The notes: generated by a model from the sequence alone, not told the origin. A stretch of DNA of 64,000 nucleotides from Desulfobacteraceae bacterium (GCA_014237395.1 JABZFP010000018.1:208194-272193), one strand, 5' to 3'; shown: positions 1-9,652, counted from the stretch's first letter. Numbers and translations: made by a program.

Positions 1-2
1 AT

Positions 3-1970
3 GCCATCGCCAAGCAGACCACCAACCGCCCGGTGGAAGCCCTGCATAACCTGGAAAAAGCCAAGGAGCTGAACGACAACCGGGCGGTTTACCGCTCGAA
101 ACTCCAACTCGACTCGGATCTGGCGGCCCGCAGCGCGGCGACGGCCCGTGTTTATTCCGATTTAGGCTTCCAGCAGCGGGCTCTGGTGGAAGGATGGAAC
201 TCGGTCAATACCGACCCGACCAACTTTTCCGCCCACCGGTTTCTGGCCGACACCTATTCGTCCCGACCCCGCCACGAAATCGCCCGGGTCAGCGAGTTGC
301 TCCAATCCCAGTTGCTGCAGCCGACCAACATCACGCCCATTCAGCCGCGGCTGGCGGAAAGCAACCAGTTTCTCATCAGTGCAAGCGGTCCGGGCGGCCT
401 GTCCTTTAATGAATTCAACCCGCTTTTCAACCGCAATAGCATCGCCTTTCAGGGAAGCGCGCTTGCGGGCAGCAATGAGACCACCGGAGCCGAAGCCGTC
501 ATTTCCGGCATTCATGACAATCTTTCCATCAGCAGCGGCTACGCCTATTTCCAAACCGATGGGTGGCGTGACAATGCCGACCAGGAAGATAGCATTATCA
601 ACCTGTTTGCCCAGTACGAACTATCCTACAAGACAAGCATTCAGGCCGAATACCGATACAGGGACAACGATCGAGGGGATGTCCAGTTGCGTTTCTTCGA
701 GGACGATTTCCTGCCGGATCTCAGGCAGAAAGACGAAACCGACTCAACCCGTATAGGCTTCCGGCATGAATTTTCACCGTCCTCCACATTGATCGGAAAC
801 TTTTCCTATCAGGACGCTGATCGCGATCTGGACGACCTGATTTTTATCGACATTGGCTTTCCGCCCATGCTGGAGGAATTCTTCGCCATCGAGGGCAACG
901 AGGAGGCTTACAGCGGCGAGCTGCAGCATCTGTTTCGATCCGCGTATGTCAACACGGTCGTCGGTGGCGGGTATTTCGACATCGACCTCGACCGGACCAT
1001 CACGGACGAGGTTTTCGATCCCTTTTTCACCCCGCCATTTTTGATTGTCTCATCGACCGAACGCGTGAAAACCGACATCGATCACTACAACGTATACGGT
1101 TATTCCTACGTCAATATCCTGGACAACCTGACCCTGACCCTCGGCGCCAGCGGCGACTTTTTCGACCGCGATGAAAAGGACCGCAACGATCGCGATATCG
1201 ATGAAGACCAGTTCAATCCCAAACTCGGGATCACCTGGTCACCGTTGGAGGGCACCACGCTCCGCGGTGCGGTGTTCCGGACCTTCAAGCGCACCCTGAT
1301 CACCGACCAGACCCTCGAGCCCACCCAGGTGGCGGGCTTCAACCAGTTTTATGACGACATCAATGCCACCAAGGCCTGGGTCTACGGCGTCGGGGTCGAT
1401 CAGAAATTCTCCCGTAACGTCTACGCCGGGGCGGAATTCACCTACCGCGACATGGAGGTGCCCTATTACCAGGACATTTCCGTACCGCCCGCGGCACCCT
1501 CTTTTGTCCTCAGGGAGGCCGATTGGGAAGAGTATCTCGGCCGCGCCTACGTCTACTGGACGCCCCATGATTGGTTCGCCCTCAGTGCGGAATATCAATA
1601 TGAAAAACTGGAACGGGACCGGGATTTCCCTTTTACGATCAAAGACGTCGATACCCATCGGGTTCCTCTGGGTGTCAATTTCTTTCACCCGTCCGGCCTG
1701 AGCGCCGGCCTGAAGGCCACTTACTATTACCAGGACGGCACCTTCCAGACCCAGGAAGCCGCCGCCGACGAATTTCAAGACGGCGACGACAAATTCTGGG
1801 TGGTCGATGCCGCCGTTTCTTATCGCATACCCAAACGCCACGGGTTTATTACACTCGGCGTGACCAATCTGTTTGACGAAGACTTCGAATACGCCGACAT
1901 CGACGTGGACAACCCCAGCGTACAGCCCGACCAGAGCGTGTTCTTCAAAGTCACGCTGGCGCTGCCCTGA
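3..1970 (+). CDS. TPR-containing outer-membrane beta-barrel protein (TonB-receptor-like), 5' truncated
   Basis: The reading frame is open from the left edge (first full codon at base 3), so the N-terminus is missing. The first ~100 visible residues are helical and look like the end of a tetratricopeptide region (VEALHNLEKAKELNDNRAVY). The remaining ~500 residues are alternating aromatic beta-strands joined by acidic loops, as in TonB-dependent receptor barrels, with a final strand SVFFKVTLALP. No TonB box or plug can be seen because the front is absent. An outer-membrane location is therefore inferred from the barrel. Two small secreted proteins and a CHASE2 phosphatase follow on the same strand. 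The substrate is unknown. The TPR-plus-barrel layout, rather than a plug domain, suggests a surface sensor or export pore rather than a classical siderophore receptor. Confidence 0.65.
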   Translation, partial: AIAKQTTNRPVEALHNLEKAKELNDNRAVYRSKLQLDSDLAARSAATARVYSDLGFQQRALVEGWNSVNTDPTNFSAHRFLADTYSSRPRHEIARVSELLQSQLLQPTNITPIQPRLAESNQFLISASGPGGLSFNEFNPLFNRNSIAFQGSALAGSNETTGAEAVISGIHDNLSISSGYAYFQTDGWRDNADQEDSIINLFAQYELSYKTSIQAEYRYRDNDRGDVQLRFFEDDFLPDLRQKDETDSTRIGFRHEFSPSSTLIGNFSYQDADRDLDDLIFIDIGFPPMLEEFFAIEGNEEAYSGELQHLFRSAYVNTVVGGGYFDIDLDRTITDEVFDPFFTPPFLIVSSTERVKTDIDHYNVYGYSYVNILDNLTLTLGASGDFFDRDEKDRNDRDIDEDQFNPKLGITWSPLEGTTLRGAVFRTFKRTLITDQTLEPTQVAGFNQFYDDINATKAWVYGVGVDQKFSRNVYAGAEFTYRDMEVPYYQDISVPPAAPSFVLREADWEEYLGRAYVYWTPHDWFALSAEYQYEKLERDRDFPFTIKDVDTHRVPLGVNFFHPSGLSAGLKATYYYQDGTFQTQEAAADEFQDGDDKFWVVDAAVSYRIPKRHGFITLGVTNLFDEDFEYADIDVDNPSVQPDQSVFFKVTLALP

Positions 1971-2114
1971 CGATTGGATTGGCGCGGTTATTTTTGGAAG
2001 GAGGTGACAGACAGATCGATAGAAAATTGACGGGCGGTCATCGAGCCGATGGCCATCGGCCGAATAGACGCCTGTTGATGTCCGAATATACGGAAGGAAA
2101 AAAAGGAGGTCACC

Positions 2115-2522
2115 ATGCATCATAGAAAACAAACAAAGGTATTGTTCGCGCTGGTATTTTTCACCGTTGCCCTGTTGAGCTTCAGCCCGCTCTGGGCCCA
2201 GTCGGCAACGCCCAATTTCACCGAAACCATTATTGACGGTAATACGAAAGTTGTCTCCAATAGCGACGGAACAGTTACCGTCTTTTTTCTGGATGAGGAT
2301 TGCACATCTCCCGCTACCGATGACTGCTGGGTGAAGGCGGATCCCCAGCAAGGAGAGATCTGCATATGTACGGATGGAAGCGCTGATTGTGATATATTTG
2401 ACAGTACCGTCAATGTAGAATGTTATCCAATAAAGCAGGCCGGCGCGGGGACGACGGGATGTCTGGTCTCCCGGAATCCGCGGACATATTTGATCGGCGG
2501 GGATGCCTATACCAGACCGTAA
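2115..2522 (+). CDS. small secreted protein with C-terminal NPRTYL-GGD-YTRP motif
   Basis: A 135-residue protein of unknown function. It has a clear signal peptide (basic start, LVFFTVALLSF core, cleavage near LWAQS) and a strong ribosome site AAGGAGGT just before the ATG. The mature part is acidic and Cys-rich (DEDCTSPATDDCW, ICICTDGSADCDIF, VECYP). Its last ~35 residues match the end of the next gene: a Cys-Pro, QAG, Gly-Cys pattern and then NPRTYLIGGDAYTRP directly before the stop. The shared tail suggests a common sorting, binding or assembly role outside the cytoplasm. I do not recognise the family. Confidence 0.75.
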   Translation: MHHRKQTKVLFALVFFTVALLSFSPLWAQSATPNFTETIIDGNTKVVSNSDGTVTVFFLDEDCTSPATDDCWVKADPQQGEICICTDGSADCDIFDSTVNVECYPIKQAGAGTTGCLVSRNPRTYLIGGDAYTRP

Positions 2523-2612
2523 TGGTCGACATTCATCGTGCGAGGATGTCGCTCGCGGAAAGCGATTGAACCCGTTTTCACTTTCCAGACTTGATCATGG
2601 AGAGGAGGAACC

Positions 2613-3602
2613 ATGAAAATAAAAATGATGCCGATGCTGTTAACCTTTCTTGTATTTGCGGTAATCGCCCTGCCATGCGGGAGCCCATTATATGCCCAGG
2701 ACCCGGGGCCAGACATCGACGTAACAGATGATAAATGCACTGATGACGAAATAGCCCGGCGATTGTGTTTCGAGGCCGTTGGTGGTGCCTACGTAGTGCA
2801 GGTCTTCGTTGATGAATGGACAGAGGATCCAACTCTTCCGTTTAATGGAGATTTGCCCTGGCCGATAATAGATCCCGATGCTAAAACCAAAGAGTACCGC
2901 TACAGAGCATCTGTGCATGAGAATTTGATCACTTGCAAGGGCGTGGACACCTGGAACTATTTCGTCCAAAAGCAGAGTGCATTCATTGCCGACGATTTGA
3001 TCATGACCGTCCCGCCGGGAGCCCAGTTGCTTATCCCAGGGGATAGTATAAATAAATGTTATATCAAAGCTCTCGAAGACGAAGTTTTACTGAAACTTAA
3101 CCCCTCTTTGAATTGCGGTTTTGGTAATGAGGTCATCTTCAGCCTCACCTACCCGATCGATGTCCAGGGCTGGACGCGCGGTAATCAATCGGTGGTGCTG
3201 ACGAAATCGGGTTGCGGCGACCCGGACGAACCCACGTACATCCTGGGGCCGAGCCTCGAGAGGGAACTCCCGTTCCATGCTGAACAAAAACATACATTTC
3301 CGGATGGGGGATCCATCGATGTCGTGTTCGATTCCAGCTCCTACAGCGGCGGGGAGGATCTGGTAAAAGAAGTTTACATCGATGATATGCCGGTCCAGCC
3401 AGTAGGTAGAGCCTGGATCTGCACCCCCGCTCCTGAAGGCAGTGAGTTCGGTGATCTTTATATTGCAAAACACCCTGTTGATCCTGATCGTTTGATATTA
3501 TGTATCGAACCCGAACAGGCCGGACTGCAATATCAGGGGTGCGTGATCGATGCCAACCCGCGGACCTATCTTTTCGGCGGCGATGTCTACACGCGACCGT
3601 AA
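2613..3602 (+). CDS. secreted protein sharing the C-terminal NPRTYL-GGD-YTRP motif
   Basis: A 329-residue protein of unknown function with an N-terminal signal peptide (MKIKMMPMLLTFLVFAV, cleavage near LYAQD) and a good GAGGAGG ribosome site. The mature protein is acidic and contains scattered cysteines (DDKCTDDEIARRLCFE, NKCYIK, LNCGFG, KSGCGD). It ends in NPRTYLFGGDVYTRP, nearly identical to the end of the 135-residue protein upstream, while the rest is not obviously similar. The two genes lie 90 bp apart on one strand and probably belong with the upstream barrel gene. A large hairpin at 3682-3727 probably ends the transcript. Confidence 0.75.
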   Translation: MKIKMMPMLLTFLVFAVIALPCGSPLYAQDPGPDIDVTDDKCTDDEIARRLCFEAVGGAYVVQVFVDEWTEDPTLPFNGDLPWPIIDPDAKTKEYRYRASVHENLITCKGVDTWNYFVQKQSAFIADDLIMTVPPGAQLLIPGDSINKCYIKALEDEVLLKLNPSLNCGFGNEVIFSLTYPIDVQGWTRGNQSVVLTKSGCGDPDEPTYILGPSLERELPFHAEQKHTFPDGGSIDVVFDSSSYSGGEDLVKEVYIDDMPVQPVGRAWICTPAPEGSEFGDLYIAKHPVDPDRLILCIEPEQAGLQYQGCVIDANPRTYLFGGDVYTRP

Positions 3603-3681
3603 CAATTGGGATATCGTTCACAGGATTATATGATCGGAGAAATAAGCGTTAATCAAATTCAGACCTCATGGCAATTGAACC

Positions 3682-3727
3682 AACAAACAGAAGGCAGGTG
3701 CTTATGCGCCCCTGTCTTTTGTTTGTT
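3682..3727 (+). terminator. long inverted repeat, probable terminator
   Basis: The left arm from 3682 (AACAAACAGAAGGCAGG) pairs with the right arm ending at 3727, which holds CCTGTCTTTTGTTTGTT, around the loop TTAT. The stem is about 18 bp with a few mismatches, and T-rich sequence lies in the right arm. It separates the secreted-protein genes from the CHASE2 gene and could stop transcription in both directions. Confidence 0.55.
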
Positions 3728-3815
3728 AGGAGAATCCAAGAAACAAGACATACCGTGATAGTTCGCTCGAATGTTTTTCTAATCCCTCCCGGCATATAAT
3801 TCTAAGGCGGCGCAA

Positions 3816-6023
3816 TTGGTTAAAGCGAATTTTTACAGGTCTCTTTTAAACAAGGTGAAAGACTGGAGCCGCAACGCCAGGCCGCGCCTGTTCAAAGCGG
3901 TTGTCTTAGGCCTGGTCATCGGGTTGATAGGGCTGTTGCTCAGCCCGTTCCGTTTTGCGCTCAATCTCGAGGAAAACACGGGGCTGGGGCTGCTGTTCAA
4001 GCTGAGGGGCGTGGAACAGCCTTCCGACGAAGTGGTGGTGGTGAGCATCGAGAAGGAGTCTTCCGATGCCCTCGAGCTGCCCAACAACCCCGACAAGTGG
4101 CCGCGTTCGCTGCACGCCCGTCTGGTGGAGAACCTTGTTCAGGAAGGCGCCGCGTCCATCACCTTCGACGTTCATTTCATCGAACCGCGCAATCCGGAGG
4201 ACGACCAGCTGTTTGCCGCTGCACTAAAAAAGGCCGGCAATGTTATTATCGGCGAACCCCTCGTTACCCGGGAAATTGACGCAAACGGAAGCGGCGGGGG
4301 GCAGGCCCAGCCGGGCATTCACAGCATTGTCAAAATCGTCAAGCCCATCGAACTATTCGCCAAAGCGGCGGTCGCCACGGCCCCCTTTTCGCTGCCCCGC
4401 ATCCCCTTCAAGGTGAACCAGTATTGGGGTTTCCAGACCGGTGCCGGGGATTCCCCTACCCTGCCGGTGGTCACATACCAACTGTTCACCCTGCCGCTGT
4501 ATGACGAATTCCTTAGTTTGCTGAGGAACGTGAGTCCCCAGAAAGCAGCGGCCCTGCCGCCGGATAGCGCTGCCGCACTGCAGGCCAAAGGCGTCAAGCG
4601 GTTAATCAGAGACATACGGAACATCTTTGAGGGCGATCCAACCCTTGCGGATAATATGCTGCAGGCCCTGGACGCATCCTCATCTTTGGCAGACGCCTCC
4701 CCCAAAAAAGAGATGCTCCGATCCCTCGTCAAGATGTATGCCGCGCCCAACAGCCGCTATATCAACTACTACGGACCACCCCGCACGATCACGACCATAC
4801 CGTTTCATCAGGCACTGGATCTGCACGATGGCCAGGTGGGAGGTCGCCAATACGATGTCAAAGGCAAAGCGGTTTTCGTGGGGCTTTCGGAAGCCGTGCT
4901 GGCCGACCGCAAGGACAGTTTCTACACGGTATATTCCCAGGCTGACGGCATTTTCATCGCCGGGGTGGAAATTGCGGCCACGGCCCTGTCCAACATCATC
5001 GAAGACACCCCGGTGAAACCGGTCGGCCTGGCGGTTCACACGCTGATTCTTTTTCTGTGGGGGATCCTCGCCGGGATCGCCTGCCGCCTGTTTTCCCTTA
5101 AAATCGGCGCCCTGAACATCGCTGGCCTGAGCATTCTGTACCTGGGGGTGGCCGTCCTCTTTTTTAAGACCAACGGCATCTGGTATCCGATTGTCATCCC
5201 CTTGTTTTTTCAGGTGCCGATGGCCTTTGCCGGCGCCGTGGGCATCGAGTATTCCAGGCTTTTCAAAGAGTTTCTCGTCAAGCTGCGCATGGAAGACGAC
5301 CTGACCAGTGCCCACGACCTTCAGATGAGCATGCTGCCGGCCAACTGCCCGGAGGTCGAGGGGTATCAGATTGCCGCCAGTTCGACCATGGCCATGGAGG
5401 TGGGCGGGGATTTCTTCGACTTTTTTATGATCGGAGAAGGCAAGGTGGGGCTCATCATCGGCGACGTCACCGGAAAAAGTGTGTCCGGCGCGCTGATCAT
5501 GGCCGCTTCCCGGAGTGTATTTCGCATGCTTGCGGAAGAGGAATTGAGCGTCGGCGAGACGATGATACGGGCCAACCGGCGGATCAAGCAGGACATCAAA
5601 AGCGGCATGTTCGTGGCCCTGCTGTATGCCGTGCTTGACACCAAGGATGGGAGCGTGGGCCTGTGCAGTGCCGGGCAGACCCAACCGATTTTGTTGTCCG
5701 CCAAAACAGCCGAAGCCACCTTGGTGGAAACGGTGGGCGACACATTCCCCCTGGGAATCCTGGACGACGTCAACTATGAGGAAACCCCCTTGCAGATGGA
5801 ACCCGGCGACAAGGTGGTCTATTATACCGACGGTATCGTGGAAGCCATGAACAAGCAGGAAGAAATGTATGGCTTCGAGCGGCTGCATGAGATCGTAAAC
5901 GCCTCACACGCCGAAACAGCGGAAGCCCTGATGAATGATATTATAAATGACGTTAGTGATTTCACGGGCGCCGTTCCCCAGCACGACGATCTGACCATTA
6001 TCGTCGTCAGCGCCGACCCATAA
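3816..6023 (+). CDS. CHASE2-domain membrane sensor with SpoIIE-type PP2C phosphatase
   Basis: A 735-residue membrane signalling protein starting at TTG (AAGGCGG upstream at 3804). One membrane helix at about 26-46 is followed by a periplasmic CHASE2 domain (about 50-395, with VVVSIEKESSDAL and ITFDVHFIEP). Three helices follow at about 403-475, then a cytoplasmic SpoIIE/RsbU-type Ser/Thr phosphatase. The metal-binding motifs are intact: GGDFFDFF near 529, GDVTGKSVSGAL near 549, YYTDGIVEA near 670 and QHDDLTII near 722. Such proteins sense an extracytoplasmic signal and dephosphorylate an anti-sigma-factor antagonist. No RsbW-like kinase is adjacent; the STAS-like protein at 61728 is a possible but distant partner. 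Promoter elements are unclear, though CATATAAT sits just before the start. Confidence 0.88.
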   Translation: MVKANFYRSLLNKVKDWSRNARPRLFKAVVLGLVIGLIGLLLSPFRFALNLEENTGLGLLFKLRGVEQPSDEVVVVSIEKESSDALELPNNPDKWPRSLHARLVENLVQEGAASITFDVHFIEPRNPEDDQLFAAALKKAGNVIIGEPLVTREIDANGSGGGQAQPGIHSIVKIVKPIELFAKAAVATAPFSLPRIPFKVNQYWGFQTGAGDSPTLPVVTYQLFTLPLYDEFLSLLRNVSPQKAAALPPDSAAALQAKGVKRLIRDIRNIFEGDPTLADNMLQALDASSSLADASPKKEMLRSLVKMYAAPNSRYINYYGPPRTITTIPFHQALDLHDGQVGGRQYDVKGKAVFVGLSEAVLADRKDSFYTVYSQADGIFIAGVEIAATALSNIIEDTPVKPVGLAVHTLILFLWGILAGIACRLFSLKIGALNIAGLSILYLGVAVLFFKTNGIWYPIVIPLFFQVPMAFAGAVGIEYSRLFKEFLVKLRMEDDLTSAHDLQMSMLPANCPEVEGYQIAASSTMAMEVGGDFFDFFMIGEGKVGLIIGDVTGKSVSGALIMAASRSVFRMLAEEELSVGETMIRANRRIKQDIKSGMFVALLYAVLDTKDGSVGLCSAGQTQPILLSAKTAEATLVETVGDTFPLGILDDVNYEETPLQMEPGDKVVYYTDGIVEAMNKQEEMYGFERLHEIVNASHAETAEALMNDIINDVSDFTGAVPQHDDLTIIVVSADP

Positions 6024-6508
6024 ATACCCCCATACTGCAATTGAACGTGCAATTTTGCCTAACGCTCTATACGAGCCTATACCATATGACGTTCACGCCG
6101 GCCGCCTTCTCTTCTTCCAGATCCCGATGGATGGGGTTTTTCAAAACCGGTGGGTTCATGCGGGCCTGAAAGCGGTCCGCAACTAGCCCGAGCCCCTGCT
6201 GGATCCCTATGTTTTTTTTGCGCGTTTAGTTGATTATATTTTAAAAAACGGTCGTGGAAAAGCCAGAATTTCTCCTTTTCATAGACCGCCAGGACGGGCC
6301 CCAAGTGGCATGGCATATATCCTGGACGGTTTGCAAATGCGACAACCTGATGTTAGAGGACTATTGGTCAATATCATCTGTTTTTGCAAAAAGAATGCGG
6401 TGGCTCCCTCAAGCGCAGAAAGTCTTTTTTTGTCTCTTTAATGCTAAGCCTGCTTTGTTCCACCGCAAAAAACATATTGCCCCTAATCCCCACCGCACGA
6501 GGATGGCT
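6024..6508. other. 485-bp intergenic region, possible decayed gene on the minus strand
   Basis: No intact gene is visible. On the minus strand, bases ~6075-6210 give a protein-like stretch with no start codon in place, ending ...NPPVLKNPIHRDLEEEK then a stop. It could be a gene remnant or chance. AT-rich sequence at 6218-6250 may hold the promoter of the downstream phosphatase. Confidence 0.3.
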
Positions 6509-7237
6509 ATGCGTGACTGCTCTGAAATAGAAATTGCTTCCCTGACCCACCGCGGTCTGGTACGCGAGGTCAACGAGGACCGCCACTATGTGAAGTGCCT
6601 GGACGAACAGACCCTGCTGATGGCCGTGGTGGACGGCATGGGCGGGGGGCCGGCCGGCTCGGCCGCGGCGGAAGCCATGCGCGAGGCCTTGACCGAGTAC
6701 CCGGCAGGGGCACCCCACCCCGAACAGGCCTTGTCAAAGCTTGTGATCACAGCCAGCGAAGCCATCCTGGAAATTGCGCAGGACAATCCGGCCCTCGAGG
6801 GCATGGGCACCACCGTGACTGCCACCGTCCTGTCCAACGGCACGGCCCACTGGGCGCATGTGGGCGACACCCGCTTTTACGTGTTTCGCCAGGGGCGCCT
6901 CATCCAGGTAACCACCGACCAGACCATGGCCCAGCTCCTGGTCGAAGAGGGCCGGCTCACCCCGGACGAGGCCCGGACCCACCCTTACGGTCACCTGCTC
7001 GACCAATGCGTCGGCTGCCCGGATTGTGATCCGGTGACCGGTTCGCTGCCTATCGAACCCGGTGATCTCCTCCTGCACACCACAGACGGTCTGCACGACG
7101 CCCTGTCCGAGGGTGAGATCGCCAAAATTCTGATGGCGTCACACGCATCGCTCGAAAAAAAGGCGGCGGCCCTTATCAGCGCCGGGCTGGATTCCGGCGG
7201 AAACGACAACATGACGGTGATACTGACTTCGATTTGA
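6509..7237 (+). CDS. soluble PP2C-family Ser/Thr protein phosphatase
   Basis: A 242-residue cytoplasmic phosphatase of the bacterial Stp/PrpC type. I chose the ATG at 6509 because GAGGA lies at proper distance and the protein then begins just before the family's first strand (ASLTHRGLVREVNEDRH). An in-frame ATG sits at 6503, and the frame stays open further upstream. All metal-binding motifs are present: NED near 21, VDGMGGG near 41, GDTR near 118, TTDG near 191 and GGNDNMTV near 228. It removes phosphate from Ser/Thr residues, usually opposing an Hanks-type kinase, but no kinase gene lies in this window. Length is normal for the family. Confidence 0.9.
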   Translation: MRDCSEIEIASLTHRGLVREVNEDRHYVKCLDEQTLLMAVVDGMGGGPAGSAAAEAMREALTEYPAGAPHPEQALSKLVITASEAILEIAQDNPALEGMGTTVTATVLSNGTAHWAHVGDTRFYVFRQGRLIQVTTDQTMAQLLVEEGRLTPDEARTHPYGHLLDQCVGCPDCDPVTGSLPIEPGDLLLHTTDGLHDALSEGEIAKILMASHASLEKKAAALISAGLDSGGNDNMTVILTSI

Positions 7238-7652
7238 CGACGGCATCACTCTGCCGGATCGGTCGTCGCGAACGATGGGATTTGATTCCGGATGATAGGG
7301 GAAACTTCAGTTTGGCGCCTACATTTTCTGCCATCACGGGCTGCCATACATTAATTTCCTGCGTTTACCCTCTTTAGCGATGATGACGTCCTTGCATTAA
7401 AATGGACCACAATGGACCCATCCGCGCCCGGGCCTTCTCGTAAAATCCGGCCATCAAACCAAATAAAATTGAAAATTATGAATCCATCTTGACAGTTTGA
7501 ACCTCATTCGAATACAACAACGAAAAAAAATTTGGGAGCATCCGCGCAAAACAGGGGGCCGATGGTCGCAATGGCATTGCCCTGATCGAAGACGGCGACT
7601 ATCCGGCAGAAACGCGGATGGCTCCATATTTGAACCCAAGGGAGGAATATTT
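7238..7652. other. 415-bp intergenic region upstream of acyl-CoA ligase
   Basis: Contains a hairpin without T-run just after the phosphatase gene (7236-7269, CGGCA/TGCCG inner stem), AT-rich sequence, and the promoter-like pair at 7489-7518. No gene is seen. The frame of the ligase stays open upstream to 7497, but there is no supporting ribosome site. Confidence 0.4.
7489..7518 (+). promoter_or_regulatory. sigma-70-like promoter for the acyl-CoA ligase
   Basis: TTGACA at 7489-7494, an 18-bp spacer and TACAAC at 7513-7518. It lies 135 bp before the start codon, leaving a long leader. The -35 box is perfect and the -10 box is weak. Confidence 0.4.
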
Positions 7653-9446
7653 ATGCAATTTGTGGATTTTAAAAACACGCACGCTATGCTGATGGCCACC
7701 GTCGATCGTTATCGTGATCAACCCGCCTATCGCTGGTTTACGGCACCGGGACAGACGGAATCGGTCACCTGGGGGGAATTTTACAACCAGGTGGGCCAGG
7801 TGGCCAAAAGCCTGATGACGCTTGGTGTCGAACCGGGTGACAAGGTCAACATCATCAGCTACTCCTGCTACCGCTGGGTCCTGACCGACATGGGCATCAT
7901 GAGTGCCGGGGCCGCCACGGTCGGCATCTACCAATCGAACCTCCCCAAGGACTGTCAATACATCATCGATCATTCGGACGCGGTCGTCGTATTTGCCGAA
8001 GACAACCAGCAGATGGACAAGCTGTTCGAAATACGGGCGCAGATTCCCGATGTCCGCAAAGTCATCCTCTTCAGCGGGGATGCGCCGGACGATGACTGGG
8101 TGATCAGTTACGAAGATTTTCTGGCCCTGGGGCAGGATGTTTCCGATAAAGACTTCGACCAGCGGGCCCAGGCCGCAACCCCCCAGGATCCCGCCGGAAT
8201 CGTCTATACGTCGGGCACGACCGGCGTTCCCAAGGGCGCTGTGCTGACGCACGACAACATCACCTTCACGGCCCAATCCGTCAAGGGCAGCACCCGAATC
8301 GAAGAGGGTGACGAGGTGTTCCTTTTTCTCCCCCTGGCCCACGTCTTTGCCCGCACCTGCGTCTATGCCACCCTGCTCGTGGGGTGTCCGACCACTTTCA
8401 CCCGCAGCATGGAAACGGTGGTCGAGGACATGCAGTTCACCCGTCCACACTGGTTTGCCAGCGTGCCGCGGATTTATGAAAAAGTCTATTCCAAGGTCAT
8501 CAGCGGTGCGGAAGCCAAGGGCGGCGCAGCGCTCAAAATTTTCAAGTGGGCCTGCGAAGTGGGGGGCCAGGTCAGCGACCTCAAAATCGCCAAAAAACCG
8601 ATCCCCGTTGCCCTGGGCCTGAAATATGCCCTGGCCAGCAAGCTCGTGTTTTCTAAAATCCAGGCGGCACTCGGCGGTCGGGTGCGGTGGTGCATCAGTG
8701 GGGCGGCGCCCCTCAACCAGGAAATCGGGCGTTTCTTTCATGCGGCGGGCGTTCTCATTGTCGAGGGCATCGGCATGACCGAAAATACGTCTTTCAGCAA
8801 CCTGAATCGCTATGACAATTATCGCTTCGGCTGGGTGGGCCAACCAGGACCGGGTGTCGAACAAAAACTGGGCGAAGACGGCGAGGTCATGTTCCGGGGC
8901 CGCAATGTCATGAAAGAATATTACAAAATGCCCAAAGAAACCGCGGCCACCATTACGGAAGACGGATGGCTGCTGTCGGGTGACATCGGCGAAATCGACG
9001 ACCAGAATTTTCTCCGCATCACCGGGCGCAAAAAAGAACTGATCATCACGGCTGGCGGCAAAAATATCGCTCCGGCCGCTATCGAAGGTGTCATTGCCAC
9101 GTCGAAATACATCAACCAGGTATTTGTCATCGGCGACCGGCGCAAGTTTCTATCGGCCCTGGTCACCCTGGATGAAGAAAACGTCAGGGCCTGGGCCGAT
9201 GCTGAAGGTATTTCTTACAGCAGCACGGACGATCTGATGGCCAACGAAAAAGTGCAGACGCTTATCGATGCCGAAGTGGCCACGAAAAATGCCCAGTTCG
9301 CCAGTTTCGAATCCATTAAAAAAGTGACCATCGTACCGGAATTCACGATTGCGAACGGCCTGATTACGCCAACGCTCAAAGTGAAAAAGAATGTCGTGGC
9401 CGTCCACTACGAAGAAGCTATCAACCAGATGTATCCTGTCGATTAG
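7653..9446 (+). CDS. long-chain fatty acid--CoA ligase (AMP-forming)
   Basis: A 597-residue AMP-binding enzyme that activates fatty acids to acyl-CoA through an acyl-adenylate. The start at 7653 is set by GGAGG 7 bp upstream. The P-loop-like motif YTSGTTGVPKGA is near 184, the adenine-binding GMTENT near 373, and GRKKELIITAGGKNIAP near 457 carries the hinge. Length and the long C-terminal insert fit the FadD15/long-chain ACSL branch (about 600 residues). It is a single-gene unit with its own promoter-like sequence and a strong terminator. The DegV-type lipid-binding protein next door fits a fatty-acid theme. Chain-length preference cannot be read from sequence. Confidence 0.9.
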   Translation: MQFVDFKNTHAMLMATVDRYRDQPAYRWFTAPGQTESVTWGEFYNQVGQVAKSLMTLGVEPGDKVNIISYSCYRWVLTDMGIMSAGAATVGIYQSNLPKDCQYIIDHSDAVVVFAEDNQQMDKLFEIRAQIPDVRKVILFSGDAPDDDWVISYEDFLALGQDVSDKDFDQRAQAATPQDPAGIVYTSGTTGVPKGAVLTHDNITFTAQSVKGSTRIEEGDEVFLFLPLAHVFARTCVYATLLVGCPTTFTRSMETVVEDMQFTRPHWFASVPRIYEKVYSKVISGAEAKGGAALKIFKWACEVGGQVSDLKIAKKPIPVALGLKYALASKLVFSKIQAALGGRVRWCISGAAPLNQEIGRFFHAAGVLIVEGIGMTENTSFSNLNRYDNYRFGWVGQPGPGVEQKLGEDGEVMFRGRNVMKEYYKMPKETAATITEDGWLLSGDIGEIDDQNFLRITGRKKELIITAGGKNIAPAAIEGVIATSKYINQVFVIGDRRKFLSALVTLDEENVRAWADAEGISYSSTDDLMANEKVQTLIDAEVATKNAQFASFESIKKVTIVPEFTIANGLITPTLKVKKNVVAVHYEEAINQMYPVD

Positions 9447-9485
9447 GCGCACCCGGAAGGATGCGCCAGGACATACGTGCCATAT

Positions 9486-9525
9486 GAGGCCGAAAGCGTT
9501 CCCCGCGCTCTCGGCCTCTTTTTTT
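9486..9525 (+). terminator. intrinsic terminator
   Basis: GAGGCCGAAAGCG and CGCGCTCTCGGCCTC form a stem around a short loop, followed by seven T. It ends the acyl-CoA ligase transcript. Confidence 0.85.
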
Positions 9526-9630
9526 AGCGGACATGCCGTCGGTCCGAACAAAGCCTGTAAATGCAAAAATCGTTACAACGACAATAGGTTGCCACCTTTG
9601 TGGAAAACGATGGTTTCAACATATGCAAAC

Positions 9631-9652
9631 TTTACGCTAACGTTAACGTTAT
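9631..9652. promoter_or_regulatory. palindromic operator (LiuR/MerR-like site)
   Basis: A perfect 12-bp palindrome AACGTTAACGTT (9639-9650) inside a TTTACG...ACGTTAT context. This resembles the TTTACGTxxACGTxAACGTAAA-type sites of MerR-family LiuR regulators of acyl-CoA catabolism. It lies just upstream of the -35 box of the degV promoter. Confidence 0.4.

Noticed and set aside
2003..2029. Eight-codon frame after a perfect AAGGAGGTGA at 1996
   Set aside because: The ribosome-like site is striking, but the peptide is tiny and has no pattern; possibly a leader, with no support.
1239..2351. 370-residue open frame on the minus strand across the end of the barrel gene
   Set aside because: It is antisense to a clear beta-barrel frame and to the secreted protein gene, lacks a ribosome site and has no recognisable motif.
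4680..5888. 402-residue open frame opposite the SpoIIE phosphatase
   Set aside because: Shadow frame in GC-rich DNA; composition rich in His/Gly/Gln and no start signal.
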